A stretch of 64,000 nucleotides of DNA from Kitasatospora sp. NBC_00374 (GCF_041434935.1 NZ_CP107964.1:8663001-8727000); one strand, 5' to 3'. Positions 49,130-59,731 are shown, counted from the stretch's first letter. Notes: a model not told the origin generated them from the letters alone. Numbers and translations: made by a program.

Positions 49130-49654
49130 CAAGACAAACGAGGCCCTGACCTCCAGCGGAGAGATCAGCGGGCCCCGGCGTCCGGCGCCCTCACGACCAC
49201 AGCCGAGCGGGTGATCGAACACTCGTGGTCCGAGCCCTTCGCAGGGTGCACCTCTCTCACTTCTCCGGGACGCCTCCGAGCTCCTGCACAGACCGAGGCC
49301 CCTGCGGTCAGCTGGGGTCATCCTCCACCACCCGGCCCCACCCAGGGGGTGATGTCGCGCATCGCCATCTCCGGCTTCCCGACTGCGTACGTGCGCCGAC
49401 GGCGGCGGCTCCAGCGACAGACGGTCTTGCTCGCAGCGGTCGATGAACCAACGCGCGCCTCGGCACGTGACCGGCGTGTCCTCCTGGCCACGATGTTGAC
49501 CGGTACGGGGGCAGGCCCGCCGGCGTCGGGCGGGACAGCGGCCCGGGCCTGTGGAATTGGGCCGAACGACCTGCCTGCGGGTTCTGCTCTTCGCTACGCT
49601 CGGTGCGCGGCCCGCGCTGCGGTCGTGCAGTCGTCTGGAAAGTAGTTCCGGTCT
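49130..49654. other. Intergenic, no gene recognised
   Basis: About 520 bases upstream of the helicase gene. Open frames occur on both strands, but none has a credible start or motif. Confidence 0.4.
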
Positions 49655-52120
49655 GTGGCAAGTGTCCTGCGTGTCATCGAGGTCCCCGACGAGGCCGCCC
49701 CCGACCGCGGTATCCCCGACGACCGGGCCCCTGGGGCGCCGCCGGCGGTCATGACTCCTGACCAGCTTGCGGAGCTGGCTGGCTGCGCCGCGGTGTTCCT
49801 GCCTGCGGATCCGCCCCGGCTGGGCCGGGTGGCGTTCTGCCACACTGATACCTCCGCCTCGCCCGCCTCCCCGCTCGGTGCAAACGACCGGCTCACGGTG
49901 GTGCGGCCGCACGGCAGTTCGGTGCGCCGCCGCGAGGTCCCGGTCACGACCGTGCCTTTTCCGCAGGCGCTGGCACCCCTCGGCCTTGCGCGCCGTATGC
50001 CGGGTGCTGATCCGGCGGCCGCGTTCTGGGGTGCGGCGAGTGTCCTCGCGCTGCAGCTGCTGGCCCGTGGCCGGCTCCTGCCCGGGGTCAGCCCGCAGGG
50101 ATTCGACGCCTGGCGTATCGGGCCTTATGACCCGGACGACGCCCGGCGGGTGCTGGAGTTGGCGGCGGCGATGCCGCCCGAGGCGCGGGCGGTTCCGCTG
50201 CCCGGCCTGGCACCGCTGCAGCTGCCGGCGGCCGAGCCTTTGCTGCGGGCCTTCCTCGATGCCATCGCCGACGCGTTGCCGCGTACTCCCGCCGCGCACC
50301 TGGCCGTCGGCGGTACGGCGTGGGCGGCCAGGGAGCCGCAGCACGTCCCCCACCGGCGCGCCTGGGCGGCCCAGGTGGCCGCCGGGCTGGATGCCGGCGT
50401 ACGCGTGTCCCTGCGCCTGGAATTCCCTTCCCTGACCGCCCTTCAGGACGGTGAGGACGACTGGGACGACATCGACGACCAGGGTGTCCCGGATGGCCTG
50501 GCCGCCGGTAACGACCCCTGGGGCGACAGGGCCAAAGACGGTCTGTTCCGGGCCGTCGTCCAGTTGCACAGCGTGGGCGAGGCCGCGCTGGTCGCCGACG
50601 CTGCCGACATCTGGACGGGCCGCTCCCCGGCCCAGCACGTTTTCGGCCCCAGGGCGAAGATCGACACCCTTCTGGCCCTGCGCCGCGCCGCCCACGCCTG
50701 GCCGCCGCTGGGCCGCCTCCTCACCGCCGCCGCCCCGACCGGGCTGGACCTGTCCGACACCGAAGTGCATGACCTCCTCGGTGAGGCCGCCACCGACCTC
50801 GCCGCGGCCGGGATCCAGGTGCACTGGCCCAAGGAACTGGCCCGCGACCTGCTCGCCCACGCGGTCATCGAACCCGCCGAGCGGGCCAGCTCCGACCTGC
50901 CCTCCCTACTCGACGCCGACACCCTCCTCACCTTCCGCTGGCAGCTCACCATCGGCGGCCACGAACTCACCCCAGCCGAACTCGACCACCTCGCCGAGAC
51001 CCAGCGCCCCCTGGTGCGCCTACGCGACCAGTGGGTGGTGATCGACCCCGAGGCGCTGCGCCGGGCCCGGGACCGCGAGGCCCGCACCCTCACTCCCGTC
51101 GAAGGGCTGGCCGCGGTCCTGGCCGGCAGTACACAGGCCGACGGGACACGGGTCGACGTCGTCCCCGGCGGCTGGCTCGCGGAGCTGAAGGAGCGCCTGA
51201 CCGACCCCGAGGCCACCGCCCGCCGCGCACCGCTGGAACCCCCCGCGGCGCTGCGGGCGACGCTGCGGGACTACCAGCTGCGAGGCCTGACCTGGCTGAA
51301 CCAGATGACCTCCCTCGGACTCGGCGCCTGCCTGGCTGACGACATGGGCCTGGGCAAGACCATCACCCTGATCGCCCTGCACCTGCACCGCCAAACCGCC
51401 CCGGCCACCGCCGGCCCCACACTCGTCATCTGCCCGACCTCGCTGCTCGGCAACTGGCAGCGCGAGGTCGAACGCTTCGCCCCCGGCACACCCGTGCGCC
51501 GCTTCCACGGACCAACCCGCACCCTGGACGACCTCGCCCCCGGCGAGATCGTTCTCACCACCTACGCCACGATGCGCCTGGACACCGAACACCTCACCCA
51601 CACCCACACCCACACCGGCGTCTGGGGGCTGCTGGTCGCGGACGAGGCCCAGCACGTCAAGAACCCCTTCTCCGCCACCGCCAAGGCCCTGCGCACCATC
51701 CCCACCCGCGCCAAGGTCGCCCTCACCGGAACCCCGGTCGAGAACAACCTCTCCGAACTGTGGGCCCTCCTCGACTGGACCACCCCCGGCCTGCTCGGCC
51801 CCCTCAAGACCTTCCGCGACACCTACGCCCGCGGCGCGGAAAGCGGCCAGGACCCCCACGCCGCCGAACGACTCGCCCACACCGTGCGGCCATTCCTGCT
51901 GCGCCGCCGCAAGTCCGACCCGGGAATCGCCCCGGAGCTCCCGCCGAAGACCGAGACAGACCGTGCGGTCGCCCTGACGAAGGAGCAGATCGCCCTGTAC
52001 GAGGCAGTAGTCCGCGAGACCATGGCCGAGATCGGGCAGAACACCGGTATCGCCCGGCGCGGTCTGGTCGTCAAGCTGCTGACCGCCCTGAAGCAGATCT
52101 GCAACCACCCAGGCCAGTAG
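49655..52120 (+). CDS. SNF2-family helicase, ended early by an amber codon
   Basis: 821 aa from GTG 49655 to TAG 52118-52120. Residues about 270-420 resemble the SNF2 helicase-associated domain (RAKDGLFRAVVQLHSVGEAA, LTFRWQLTIGGHELTPAELD). The ATPase lobe has LADDMGLGKTITLIALHLHR (Walker A near 565), VICPTSLLGNWQREVERFAP, LLVADEAQHVKNPFSATAKA (motif II, DEAQ) and ALTGTPVENNLSELWALLDW. It breaks at KQICNHPGQ followed by TAG. The same frame then resumes with the second lobe (52121-52681). The stop most simply arose from a TAC or CAG-type codon. Alone this part lacks motifs V and VI and should not translocate on DNA. Confidence 0.85.
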   Translation: MASVLRVIEVPDEAAPDRGIPDDRAPGAPPAVMTPDQLAELAGCAAVFLPADPPRLGRVAFCHTDTSASPASPLGANDRLTVVRPHGSSVRRREVPVTTVPFPQALAPLGLARRMPGADPAAAFWGAASVLALQLLARGRLLPGVSPQGFDAWRIGPYDPDDARRVLELAAAMPPEARAVPLPGLAPLQLPAAEPLLRAFLDAIADALPRTPAAHLAVGGTAWAAREPQHVPHRRAWAAQVAAGLDAGVRVSLRLEFPSLTALQDGEDDWDDIDDQGVPDGLAAGNDPWGDRAKDGLFRAVVQLHSVGEAALVADAADIWTGRSPAQHVFGPRAKIDTLLALRRAAHAWPPLGRLLTAAAPTGLDLSDTEVHDLLGEAATDLAAAGIQVHWPKELARDLLAHAVIEPAERASSDLPSLLDADTLLTFRWQLTIGGHELTPAELDHLAETQRPLVRLRDQWVVIDPEALRRARDREARTLTPVEGLAAVLAGSTQADGTRVDVVPGGWLAELKERLTDPEATARRAPLEPPAALRATLRDYQLRGLTWLNQMTSLGLGACLADDMGLGKTITLIALHLHRQTAPATAGPTLVICPTSLLGNWQREVERFAPGTPVRRFHGPTRTLDDLAPGEIVLTTYATMRLDTEHLTHTHTHTGVWGLLVADEAQHVKNPFSATAKALRTIPTRAKVALTGTPVENNLSELWALLDWTTPGLLGPLKTFRDTYARGAESGQDPHAAERLAHTVRPFLLRRRKSDPGIAPELPPKTETDRAVALTKEQIALYEAVVRETMAEIGQNTGIARRGLVVKLLTALKQICNHPGQ

Positions 52121-52681
52121 CTGAAGGAAACCGGCGGCAAGATCGCCGGCCGGTCCGGGAAACTCGAGCTCCTCGACGAACTCCTGGACACGATCGTGTC
52201 CGAGGGCGCCTCGGTGCTGGTCTTCACCCAGTACGTGGCGATGGGCCGCCTCATCGAGGCGCACCTGACGGCGCGCGGGATGCCGGTCCAGTTCCTGCAC
52301 GGCGCCACCCCGGTGAAACGGCGGGAGGAGATGGTGCAGCGCTTCCAGGACGGCGAGGTCCCCACCTTCCTGCTCTCCCTGAAGGCGGCCGGCACCGGCC
52401 TTAACCTGACCCGCGCCGGGCATGTGATCCACTTCGACCGCTGGTGGAACCCGGCAGTGGAGGAGCAGGCCACCGACCGTGCGTACCGGATCGGACAGAC
52501 CCAGCCGGTGCAGGTGCACCGCATGATCACGGAAGGCACAGTGGAGGACCGCATCGCCGACATGCTGAAACGCAAGAAGGCACTCGCCGACGCCGTGCTG
52601 AGCGGCGGCGAGGCCGCGTTCACCGAACTGAGCGACGCGGAACTCGCCGACCTCGTCTACCTGCGCGTGAGCACCCGATGA
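52121..52681 (+). pseudogene. SNF2-family helicase, second ATPase lobe beyond the amber codon
   Basis: In the same frame as 49655-52120: GKIAGRSGKLELLDELLDTI, VLVFTQYVAMGRLIEAHLTA, LLSLKAAGTGLNLTRAGHVI (motif V), HFDRWWNPAVEEQATDRAYR and IGQTQPVQVHR (motif VI, arginine finger). A possible internal ATG lies at 52196. Read through, the whole helicase would be 1008 aa, the usual length for the bacterial SNF2 partner of SWIM proteins. The stop overlaps the SWIM gene start (ATGA). Confidence 0.8.
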
Positions 52682-54015
52682 GCCGCCCGGTGAAACAGCC
52701 GACGAGCCGCGCGAAGAAGCCGGACAACGGCCGCACCCGCATCTTCCCCCCGCTGCCGCCGGCCCGGGGCCGCCGTGCCTTCGCCGAATCCTGGTGGGGC
52801 AACGCCTGGGTCGAGGCCCTGGAAGGGCCGCAGCGCTCACCCACCGGACGCCTGGCCCGGGGACGCACCTACGCACGCGCCGGCAACGTCGGCGAGATCA
52901 CCGTCACCCCCGGCCGGGTGTCCGCCCGCGTTCAGGGCAGCCGCCGCACCCCCTACCGCACATCCATGACCATCCCCCAGCTCACAGACCGCGACTGGGA
53001 CCTCCTCCTTGAAACCGCGGCAGGACAGGCCGGACACATCGCAGCCCTCCTCGACCGAGACATGCCCACCTCTCTGGCCGACGACGCCGCCCGCGCCGGA
53101 GTGCAACTCCTCCCCAGACAGAGCGAGCTGACCCCCGACTGCTCCTGCCCCGACTGGGGCTACCCCTGCAAGCACGCCGCCGCCGTCTACTACCAAGTCG
53201 CCCGCCTCCTCGACGAGGACCCCTTCGTGCTGCTCCTGCTGCGGGGGCGCGGCGAGCGCGAACTCATGGACGAACTTCAACGCCGCAACGCCGCCCAGGC
53301 GGTGGCCGAAGACACCACACCCACGGCCGCCCTATCCGCCGCACCGCTCGGCGTGCCCGCCCGCGAGGCGTTCACTGCCGCTCGTAACGGGATCCCGCCG
53401 CTTCCCGCCCCACCGGCCCCGGTCGAGCAGCCCGGAAAGGTGGCGCAGTTCGCCGACGTGGGCGACCCCGCGCCAGACGTGGACCCGTCCGCGCTGGAGT
53501 TCCTGGCCACCGACACGGCCGCCCGCGCGGCCCTCCTACTCCACCACGTACTACTTCCCTTGCAAAGCAGTGGCCAGAGCGACGCCGGCATCACCTGGGC
53601 CGAGTCCAGCGTGGACGAAGACCTGGTCCGGCTCGCCGCAGCCGCGCCCCCACCACAAGTCCTCGCTCGCCTGTCCGACAGCGGCGGCCACACCCCCGAA
53701 GAACTCACGCGAGCGGTACAGGCCTGGCACCACGGCGGCGCACCCGCACTGCCCATCCTCGACGAGACATGGGAACCCGACCCCCGACAGATCGCCGCCG
53801 CCCGCGACACGATCAGACAGGCATGGGAGGGCGAACGGCCCCCCACACTGCGAACCACCCGCAACCGACTCACCGTGATCGGCCGCGGCACCCAACTACG
53901 CCTGGGTACCGACGGACGCTGGTACCCCTACCGGAAGCAACACGGCACCTGGTGGCCCGCCGGCCCCGCCGACCCCGACCCAGCGACCGCACTGACCGAC
54001 CTGCTCACCGACTGA
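52678..54015 (+). CDS. SWIM zinc-finger protein
   Basis: 445 aa from ATG 52678. N-terminal RRAFAESWWGNAWVEALEGP and GRTYARAGNVGEITVTPGRV. The SWIM motif is CSCPDWGYPCKHAAAVYY (CxC...CxH, about residues 158-170). Then a Leu-rich helix DPFVLLLLRGRGERELMDEL, a linker and a C-terminal part ending LRLGTDGRWYPYRKQHGTWW. SWIM proteins coupled to SNF2 helicases are widespread in actinobacteria and presumably recruit the motor to DNA or protein. The 4-bp overlap indicates that the two are made in step, so the amber codon upstream could also reduce this protein. Confidence 0.88.
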   Translation: MSRPVKQPTSRAKKPDNGRTRIFPPLPPARGRRAFAESWWGNAWVEALEGPQRSPTGRLARGRTYARAGNVGEITVTPGRVSARVQGSRRTPYRTSMTIPQLTDRDWDLLLETAAGQAGHIAALLDRDMPTSLADDAARAGVQLLPRQSELTPDCSCPDWGYPCKHAAAVYYQVARLLDEDPFVLLLLRGRGERELMDELQRRNAAQAVAEDTTPTAALSAAPLGVPAREAFTAARNGIPPLPAPPAPVEQPGKVAQFADVGDPAPDVDPSALEFLATDTAARAALLLHHVLLPLQSSGQSDAGITWAESSVDEDLVRLAAAAPPPQVLARLSDSGGHTPEELTRAVQAWHHGGAPALPILDETWEPDPRQIAAARDTIRQAWEGERPPTLRTTRNRLTVIGRGTQLRLGTDGRWYPYRKQHGTWWPAGPADPDPATALTDLLTD

Positions 54016-54033
54016 ATTCCCCGGCTGGCACAC

Positions 54034-55432
54034 GTGACCACCGTGGCGCTCAGTGGTGACGCGCCGGTCGCCGACGTGAACGAGTACGCCGTCCTCGGAT
54101 GCGTGGCCGAGACCGCCGACCGTGACGGCTGCGGCACCTGACAGTCGAAGGAGACCATCGCCAACCGCGTCAAGGTGTCGGAGGAGACCGTGAAGCGGTG
54201 CTGGCGAAACCTGCTGCGCCGGGGGCTGATCGCCAAGGGGGATCAGTCACTGGTCAAGCACTACCGCGCCGACCGGCGCCCCGTGGTCTACGACCTGCTC
54301 ATCCCCTACGGCCGGTTCAGCAACATCGAGCGGACGAACGCCGAACGAGCCCGACTCGGCCGCGAGCCGCTCACCCCTCGGAACCGTCCACCGATCTCCC
54401 CTCCTCAGCCCAGGAAGGAACGGACGGACAAGGGCACCTCCCGGCCAACGCACAAACCCGCCGACCAGGAGCAGCCGACGCGGGGGAACTCACAGACCCC
54501 TCGTCGTGGCAGCTCCGAATCGCACCACGGGGGAACTGCAAGTCCCCGGCGGGGAACTACAAGTCGCCCAAGGGGGAACTTGCAGACCCCCAAACCAGTA
54601 CCTCCAACCCAGCTACTGAACCGGCGACTCCTCCCGTCCCTCCGTCCATTCCTGAACCTGACGCGCGTGAGTTGAGCAGAACGAACGGACGGATGGATGG
54701 CGGCGAGGCCGAGCAGCAGAGGATCCGGGACACCGGCACGTCGGTCGACCGGGCCAAGGCGTCGACGGTGACGGCTGCGTCGGCCGGCGTGATGCTGTTG
54801 CTGGAGATCGGGGCCGCCCACCCGGAGCTCGCGGTGTCCGGGCCGGCGCTGACCGACCAAGGCGCCGCTCTGGACCGGCGGCTCGCCAACGGCTGGGCGC
54901 CGGAATTCCTGCGAACTGCCGTGACGGCGCATCCGAAGAACGAGCCGATCCGCAACGCCGCCGCGATCCTCGCCTACCGGATCTCCACCCTGCCCGAGAC
55001 CCCAGGCATTCCGCCCGGGCACGGCGCTGCCGGGGCGACCATTCCGGCAGTGGCGGTACCACGACCGCGGAGTGTCCAGCAGGAGATTCAGAACCGGGCC
55101 CAGCACGAGTGCCAGGGCCGGGACGGGTTCTGCGGACGTCAGGTGCCTGTCAGGGCGCCCTGTGCTCACCCTGCCGAAAGCCGTGCTCAGCGGCTTGCGG
55201 GCGGGGTCCGGCAGAGCCCGCACGCCTGGACGGCCGGTGCCGGGCATGCGTCCAGGACGCAGCGGATGCCGCGCTGCCCCGGTGCACCGACGGCTGCGGC
55301 CGCCCGGCGGTACGCAGCGACGGCCGCTGTCCGGCCTGCCACCAGGAGACGACGCACCGTCAAGCGGACGAGCACCAACTGAAGCAGGCCAGTGAGGCCT
55401 TGGCGGCGCTGCTCGGCACGGCGTCACCCTGA
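54034..55432 (+). pseudogene. Helix-turn-helix replication/plasmid-type protein, decayed
   Basis: It opens at GTG 54034 (MTTVALSGDAPVADVNEYAV, LGCVAETADRDGCGT) and hits TGA 54139-54141 where a TGG is expected. It resumes QSKETIANRVKVSEETVKRC, WRNLLRRGLIAKGD (HTH). Repeats of GGT-S-P-R-G type follow. A shift to a second frame then gives VTAASAGVMLLLEIGAAHPE, WAPEFLRTAVTAHPKNEPIR, and to a third frame CSAACGRGPAEPARLDGRCR, ACVQDAADAALPRCTDGCGR. One nonsense codon and at least two frameshifts: a dead gene. HTH proteins of this composition are frequent in streptomycete genomic islands. Confidence 0.65.
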
Positions 55433-56462
55433 GGCGGTGAAGACGGCGTGGTAGCGCCAGGATATGAACAACTCGCCCTGACCGGGCGTGACTTCTGCGT
55501 TCAGTCGGCGCACTCGGCGCACGATGAGGCGGGCGGTGACTTGCTCGGCCTTCCGGCGGCCGGTGAACGCGGTGTAGGTGGTTTCGGCGACCTCGGCGTC
55601 GGAGACCAGCTCGCCGGTGTCCGGGTCGACGAACGCCTCGGGGTAGCGGATCGGCGTCCAGGCGTCCTCGCCGATCGCGCTGATCGCGGCGGCGATGTGG
55701 GGATTCATCCGCACGGTCAGCGAGAAGTGCGCGTTCGAGCGGCGGCAGGCGGCCACGACGTCGGCGTTGTAGAACTGGCTGTCCGCGCGGACGATCACGG
55801 TCCCGCTCGCGCCGGCCTGCCGGGTGGCCGCGAGTGCCTCGCTCGTGAAGGGCCCGGCTCCGCGGGCGTCGGCAGCCTTGCCCCGACGCAGCCTGACGGC
55901 CGCGACCACAGGCCTGGCCAGCGGGGTGGAGAGGGTGGCCAGGATTGGGTGCAGGGTGCGTACGCCCATGAACCGTCCGACCTCGGCACCCTGCTTGGTC
56001 CGACCGAACACGCGCCGGTGGGTGGGGTCGATGTCCACGAACGCCAACCGGTCCAGGCCGGGCAGTAGCGGGGTGTCTCGCGCGAGGCGGGCGAGGAAGT
56101 TCCGGTGCACCGCGTGCAGTTGCCGGTTGTGGCCGTGGGTGAACGAGCGCAGGAAGGTGCCCAGCGTGGAGGGCGCGCGCACCCCGCCGAACAGTCGGCC
56201 CATCGCGCCGTGCCGCAGCCGGTCGGCGTCGTCGATGGAGTCGGCCCCGGCGCACATCGCAGCGACCAGCGTCATCGCCTTCACATTCGGGTGGGCGCCG
56301 CCGCTGTTACCCGCGCCGTCGATGCGCAGCCGCTCTGCGACGAGACCGGGCAGGCCAACCCGTTCGGCCGGGCGGACCAGCGGGACCAGCCCGGCGTCCG
56401 CCGATCAGGTTCGGCTCGTCGAACACGGCGGAGACAGCGCCGGGGCTGTGGGAGGATTTCAC
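55424..56462 (-). pseudogene. IS1380-family transposase, truncated and frameshifted
   Basis: From GTG 56462: SSHSPGAVSAVFDEPNLIG, then a one-base loss shifts to DAGLVPLVRPAERVGLPGLV, AERLRIDGAGNSGGAHPNVK, AMTLVAAMCAGADSIDDADR, LAFVDIDPTHRRVFGRTKQG (first Asp), VIVRADSQFYNADVVAACRR (second Asp), ending LFISWRYHAVFTASG. The C-terminal third with the catalytic Glu is gone, replaced by the tail of the decayed HTH gene. An inverted repeat (AGGTGCC...GGCACCT, about 56468-56534) in front of the start is typical of the leader of such elements. Confidence 0.8.
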
Positions 56463-56641
56463 TTACGAGGTGCCTTGCTGGTCGGGCCGGACGGAAGCGT
56501 GAGAACTCCCATCCTCCCAGCTCAGCAGGCACCTCTTTGCGTCATCTCCTCCCCGCCCCGATCACCGGCTGGTGGATTCGGGCTCAGCCGTGGCTGCGCG
56601 GATGTCTGGTGGGCGGTCGTGTGTCGGTGGGGGTGGTTACG

Positions 56642-58588
56642 ATGCCGGTCATGTCTGGTGATCCGGGAGATGGGGACGGCGGTCGTGGCTGGTCGGCGGC
56701 GTGGGAACTGTATGAGCGCCTGACGGGCCCTGACAGGCCCGCCGCTGTCGAGGAGGCTCTTCGACGGTGTGACGCCGGTGGCAGCGAAGCGTTGACGGTC
56801 GGTGCGGCGGTGGCGTGGGCTGCGGCGGAGGCTTGGCAGGATCCGGACATGGGGCCACTGGTGTCGCGTCTACGGGCCGACGGTGAGTCGGCGGGCCGCC
56901 AGAGGTTGTGGATGGAGGTGGCAACCGCAGCGGTGGCACAAGCGCGCACGGAAGGAAGCGCCGAAACCGCCGGCACTGGTGATGCGGAGTCTGCTCACGT
57001 CGATCCGAGGGTATTGGACGACACGGTTGCCGGCATCGAGAGGGCTCTGCGGTCGCGCAAGGTCGCCGATGTCCGCGCGGCCGTTGCGGACGCGCTCCGC
57101 CTGTTGCCGCAGGCCGCACCCGGTCTGGCGCCGGCGCTGCGAGCGTTGTGCGGCCATCAGAGCTGGGCGGTGGCCGAGGCGGTGCGTAAGGGCGTACGGC
57201 GGGAGATCCGAGGTCTCGCCGTGAGTGACCCCGGCGCCTGCCGTGTGATTCTCCAGGCGTTCAGCGACGGCGACCCTGAGCTGTGGCACGAATTGATCAA
57301 CGCGGCGGCGGAAGCGGGTGACGGATGGGCGATTGATCGCGTCAGCGATACCGAACCCCTCTACTACCGCTGCTGGCTGCGCGGGGACTCGCCGGGGTTC
57401 GCCGCGGCCGTGCGGTCGGCGGCGGGGCCAGGAGAACTGTTCCAGGTCGTGGGTTCGATCCATGGTGCGATACGTGGCGGGAGCACGTACCAATGGCCAC
57501 GAGGGCGCAACAGCCAGCTCATCGTCGACGGGATCCATCCCTGCATCGCTTCCGCGGATCCCGATGTACGCATCGTGACGATCGCGAGCCTGGCCGAGTG
57601 CGCGGCGGCCGGCGCGAACCTCGAAGCGGCCGTTCCGGCTCTACTCGACGCTCTGACCGACGAGCATCGCCTCGACCTCAAAAAATCCCTTCCTCCATCG
57701 GGGGGCACTTGGTGGCACGCAACGGCCGGGACGCACGCCGCGCTGGCCCTGGGCCGGGCTGCCGGCGGAGTGGCTGATCCGGCACGCATCGTGGCGGGGC
57801 TTCAGAAAGCGTTGTCCCAGCGCCGTGGGCACGCCCGGCGAGCGGCGGCGTTCGGTCTCGGCGTGGCCAGCGCACGACTCGGCGGCGACTTCACACCGCT
57901 GGAAGCAGTGCTCGGCCGACGCGATCTGGCCCTTGCCGCCGTTGAGGGCGTGATGGACACCCCGTACGGGCGGCTCGCGCCTTCCCTGGTGGACTGGTTG
58001 GTGGCCAACGACTTCGACCCGGCCTGGTATTTCGAATCCGAGTCGGCCTTCCATTCCTCCTTCTTCGCACAGCACGTTCGGGTGCAAACCCGCGAGGGTC
58101 TCGGCATCCTGATCGACCACCTGGCCGGCCGCCGGCGGGGGAGCGCTCTGCGAGCGCTGGCAGCCGCAGCCAGCAACGGATCCGACGTGACCGCAGCGGT
58201 GCCGGTGATCGCGGGGACCTTGCTGTGCGGTGACTGGCGGGTCGATCTCGACATGACTCTGGAATGCCTGCGTGACATCGCGAAGGCCGGCGGGTCGGTG
58301 GCCTCGGTGGCTCGCTGGCTGCCGGCCTTCCTCGTTCCTGGCCGGCACGGTAGTCGCGCCGCTGCCGAGGTCGCCCGGCTGGCCGTGGCACAGGGGGCGG
58401 ACGGACGCTGCCTGGTGGAGGGCCTGACCGCAGTGGCCGCGCACCCCTTCGACACACCCGGCTCCGATGTCCACCGGTGGGAGTCGCTCACTGCCAGCCG
58501 CGAAGCAGCCGCCGCCCTGGCGGCCCTCGCGTCGCGCGGCACAGATATCGGCAACGATTTTCCTCGAACGGAGCTGACCTCCGCATGA
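56642..58588 (+). CDS. HEAT-repeat-like large protein
   Basis: 648 aa from ATG 56642 (a second ATG at 56651). Almost wholly alpha-helical with paired amphipathic helices of HEAT/ARM type: VADVRAAVADALRLLPQAAP, PDVRIVTIASLAECAAAGAN, RRGHARRAAAFGLGVASARL, LEAVLGRRDLALAAVEGVMD, GSRAAAEVARLAVAQGADGR. One aromatic insertion, DFDPAWYFESESAFHSSFFA, may be a binding surface. No signal peptide or catalytic motif; a protein-interaction scaffold is likely. The stop overlaps the next gene by ATGA. Confidence 0.7.
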   Translation: MPVMSGDPGDGDGGRGWSAAWELYERLTGPDRPAAVEEALRRCDAGGSEALTVGAAVAWAAAEAWQDPDMGPLVSRLRADGESAGRQRLWMEVATAAVAQARTEGSAETAGTGDAESAHVDPRVLDDTVAGIERALRSRKVADVRAAVADALRLLPQAAPGLAPALRALCGHQSWAVAEAVRKGVRREIRGLAVSDPGACRVILQAFSDGDPELWHELINAAAEAGDGWAIDRVSDTEPLYYRCWLRGDSPGFAAAVRSAAGPGELFQVVGSIHGAIRGGSTYQWPRGRNSQLIVDGIHPCIASADPDVRIVTIASLAECAAAGANLEAAVPALLDALTDEHRLDLKKSLPPSGGTWWHATAGTHAALALGRAAGGVADPARIVAGLQKALSQRRGHARRAAAFGLGVASARLGGDFTPLEAVLGRRDLALAAVEGVMDTPYGRLAPSLVDWLVANDFDPAWYFESESAFHSSFFAQHVRVQTREGLGILIDHLAGRRRGSALRALAAAASNGSDVTAAVPVIAGTLLCGDWRVDLDMTLECLRDIAKAGGSVASVARWLPAFLVPGRHGSRAAAEVARLAVAQGADGRCLVEGLTAVAAHPFDTPGSDVHRWESLTASREAAAALAALASRGTDIGNDFPRTELTSA

Positions 58589-59076
58589 CCGCAGCACAGG
58601 ACCGGGCGGATGACCGGCTGAGGGCTGTCATTCGGCCGTTGTGGACCGAGCCGGACCCGCAGCCTCGACGCGCGATCATCGCCCGGCTCCACGAACAGGC
58701 AACGGATGTCCACGACGTGCGGGTCGCCCAGCCCGCACTGACAGTGGCCATCCTCGATCCCGACATCGAGGTAAGCCGCGCCGCCATGGCCGTCACCGAG
58801 GAACGGGCCGTCAGCGGCGCGGACATTCGCCTCGCCCTGCCCGCGATGGCGTTGGTCGCCGAACACCCCGATACCGAGCTCCGTGACCGGGTATGGGGTG
58901 CGCTGTGGATGAGCGACAGCCGCCACGACGACGCAATCATCGCTCTGTCAGACCTCGTCCACCGGGTCAGTGTTGAGGATCCCGACCCTCACATCCGTCA
59001 TGCGGCCGGCAGGATCGCCGCCCGCATTGCCCGCGTCAAGGACCAGCACTCCAGCGTTGCCGCGAACGAGATCTGA
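58585..59076 (+). CDS. Small HEAT-repeat-like protein
   Basis: 163 aa from ATG 58585, coupled to the preceding gene. It is helical with HEAT-type repeats (PQPRRAIIARLHEQATDVHD, DPDIEVSRAAMAVTEERAVS, EHPDTELRDRVWGALWMSDS, DPDPHIRHAAGRIAARIARV). It is probably a partner of the larger protein; together they may form one scaffold. No known domain beyond the repeat pattern. Confidence 0.65.
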   Translation: MTAAQDRADDRLRAVIRPLWTEPDPQPRRAIIARLHEQATDVHDVRVAQPALTVAILDPDIEVSRAAMAVTEERAVSGADIRLALPAMALVAEHPDTELRDRVWGALWMSDSRHDDAIIALSDLVHRVSVEDPDPHIRHAAGRIAARIARVKDQHSSVAANEI

Positions 59077-59099
59077 GCTTGATTCTCCATCTCCCCGGC

Positions 59100-59298
59100 T
59101 TCGGCCTTCGGTCCGGTTCGGAGTCGATACGGCAGCGCACGGCCCCGGCGGCGTCGCGCTCGGAGGGCCGAGCAGGAACTGCAGCACGCTCACCGTGGCC
59201 AGCCGGGCGGGCGAGAGCCCGGGGCTCCCGCCGTGCGAGTACCGGTCGGCGAAATCCTCGTCCTTCCACAGACGGTCGAGGCGATCGCGCACCCACAT
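59100..59298 (-). pseudogene. IS1182-family transposase, N-terminal remnant
   Basis: From ATG 59298: MWVRDRLDRLWKDEDFADRY, SHGGSPGLSPARLATVSVLQ, FLLG, then a frame change to ERDAAGAVRCRIDSE. This is the conserved opening of IS1182-type transposases (W.RDRLD.L..DEDFAD.Y...G.P..SP..LA.V..LQFL). It fades out by about 59100. No further element parts were seen. Confidence 0.65.
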
Positions 59299-59432
59299 CG
59301 CCGTCGTGCCGCCGGGTTGCCGGCGCGCGTCATCCGCGCGGTCACCACCGGGACCCCTGGCACCCGAACGGGGACGGACCGACATCTCGCGGGCCTGCCG
59401 GCCGCCGCAAGGGCTGCCCGCCCTGGTTGCTA

Positions 59433-59717
59433 CGCTGCGCCGGTGACTGTACCCACCGTCCGGAGCGCGCGTGCGCTGCACGAGAAGTCGGCTTCCGATG
59501 GTCCGTCAGGGATGGGGCGGCCGGGCTCGGTACGCTGACCGGCTGCGCCCGCAACCTGCCGGACGGCCGGGTCGACGTGGTGGCCGAGGGGCCCCGGAAG
59601 GACTGCGCGCTGCTGCTGGACTGGCTGCGGAAGGGCGACACCCCGGGCCGGGTGGAGGCGGTGACGGAGAGCTGGGGCCCCGCCACCGGCGACCACGACG
59701 GTTTCAGCATCCGCTGA
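59433..59717 (+). pseudogene. Acylphosphatase remnant
   Basis: In frame to TGA 59717: VGFRWSVRDGAAGLGTLTGC, ARNLPDGRVDVVAEGPRKDC, ALLLDWLRKGDTPGRVEAVT, ESWGPATGDHDGFSIR. This is the C-terminal two-thirds of an acylphosphatase, including the conserved Asn region (RNLPDGRVDV). The start is damaged: the G-x-V-Q-G-V-G-F-R loop is reduced to EVGFR, and no proper start or RBS was found in this frame. Probably non-functional, possibly rescued from an upstream start. Confidence 0.6.
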
Positions 59718-59731
59718 CACCCCGGCCGACC

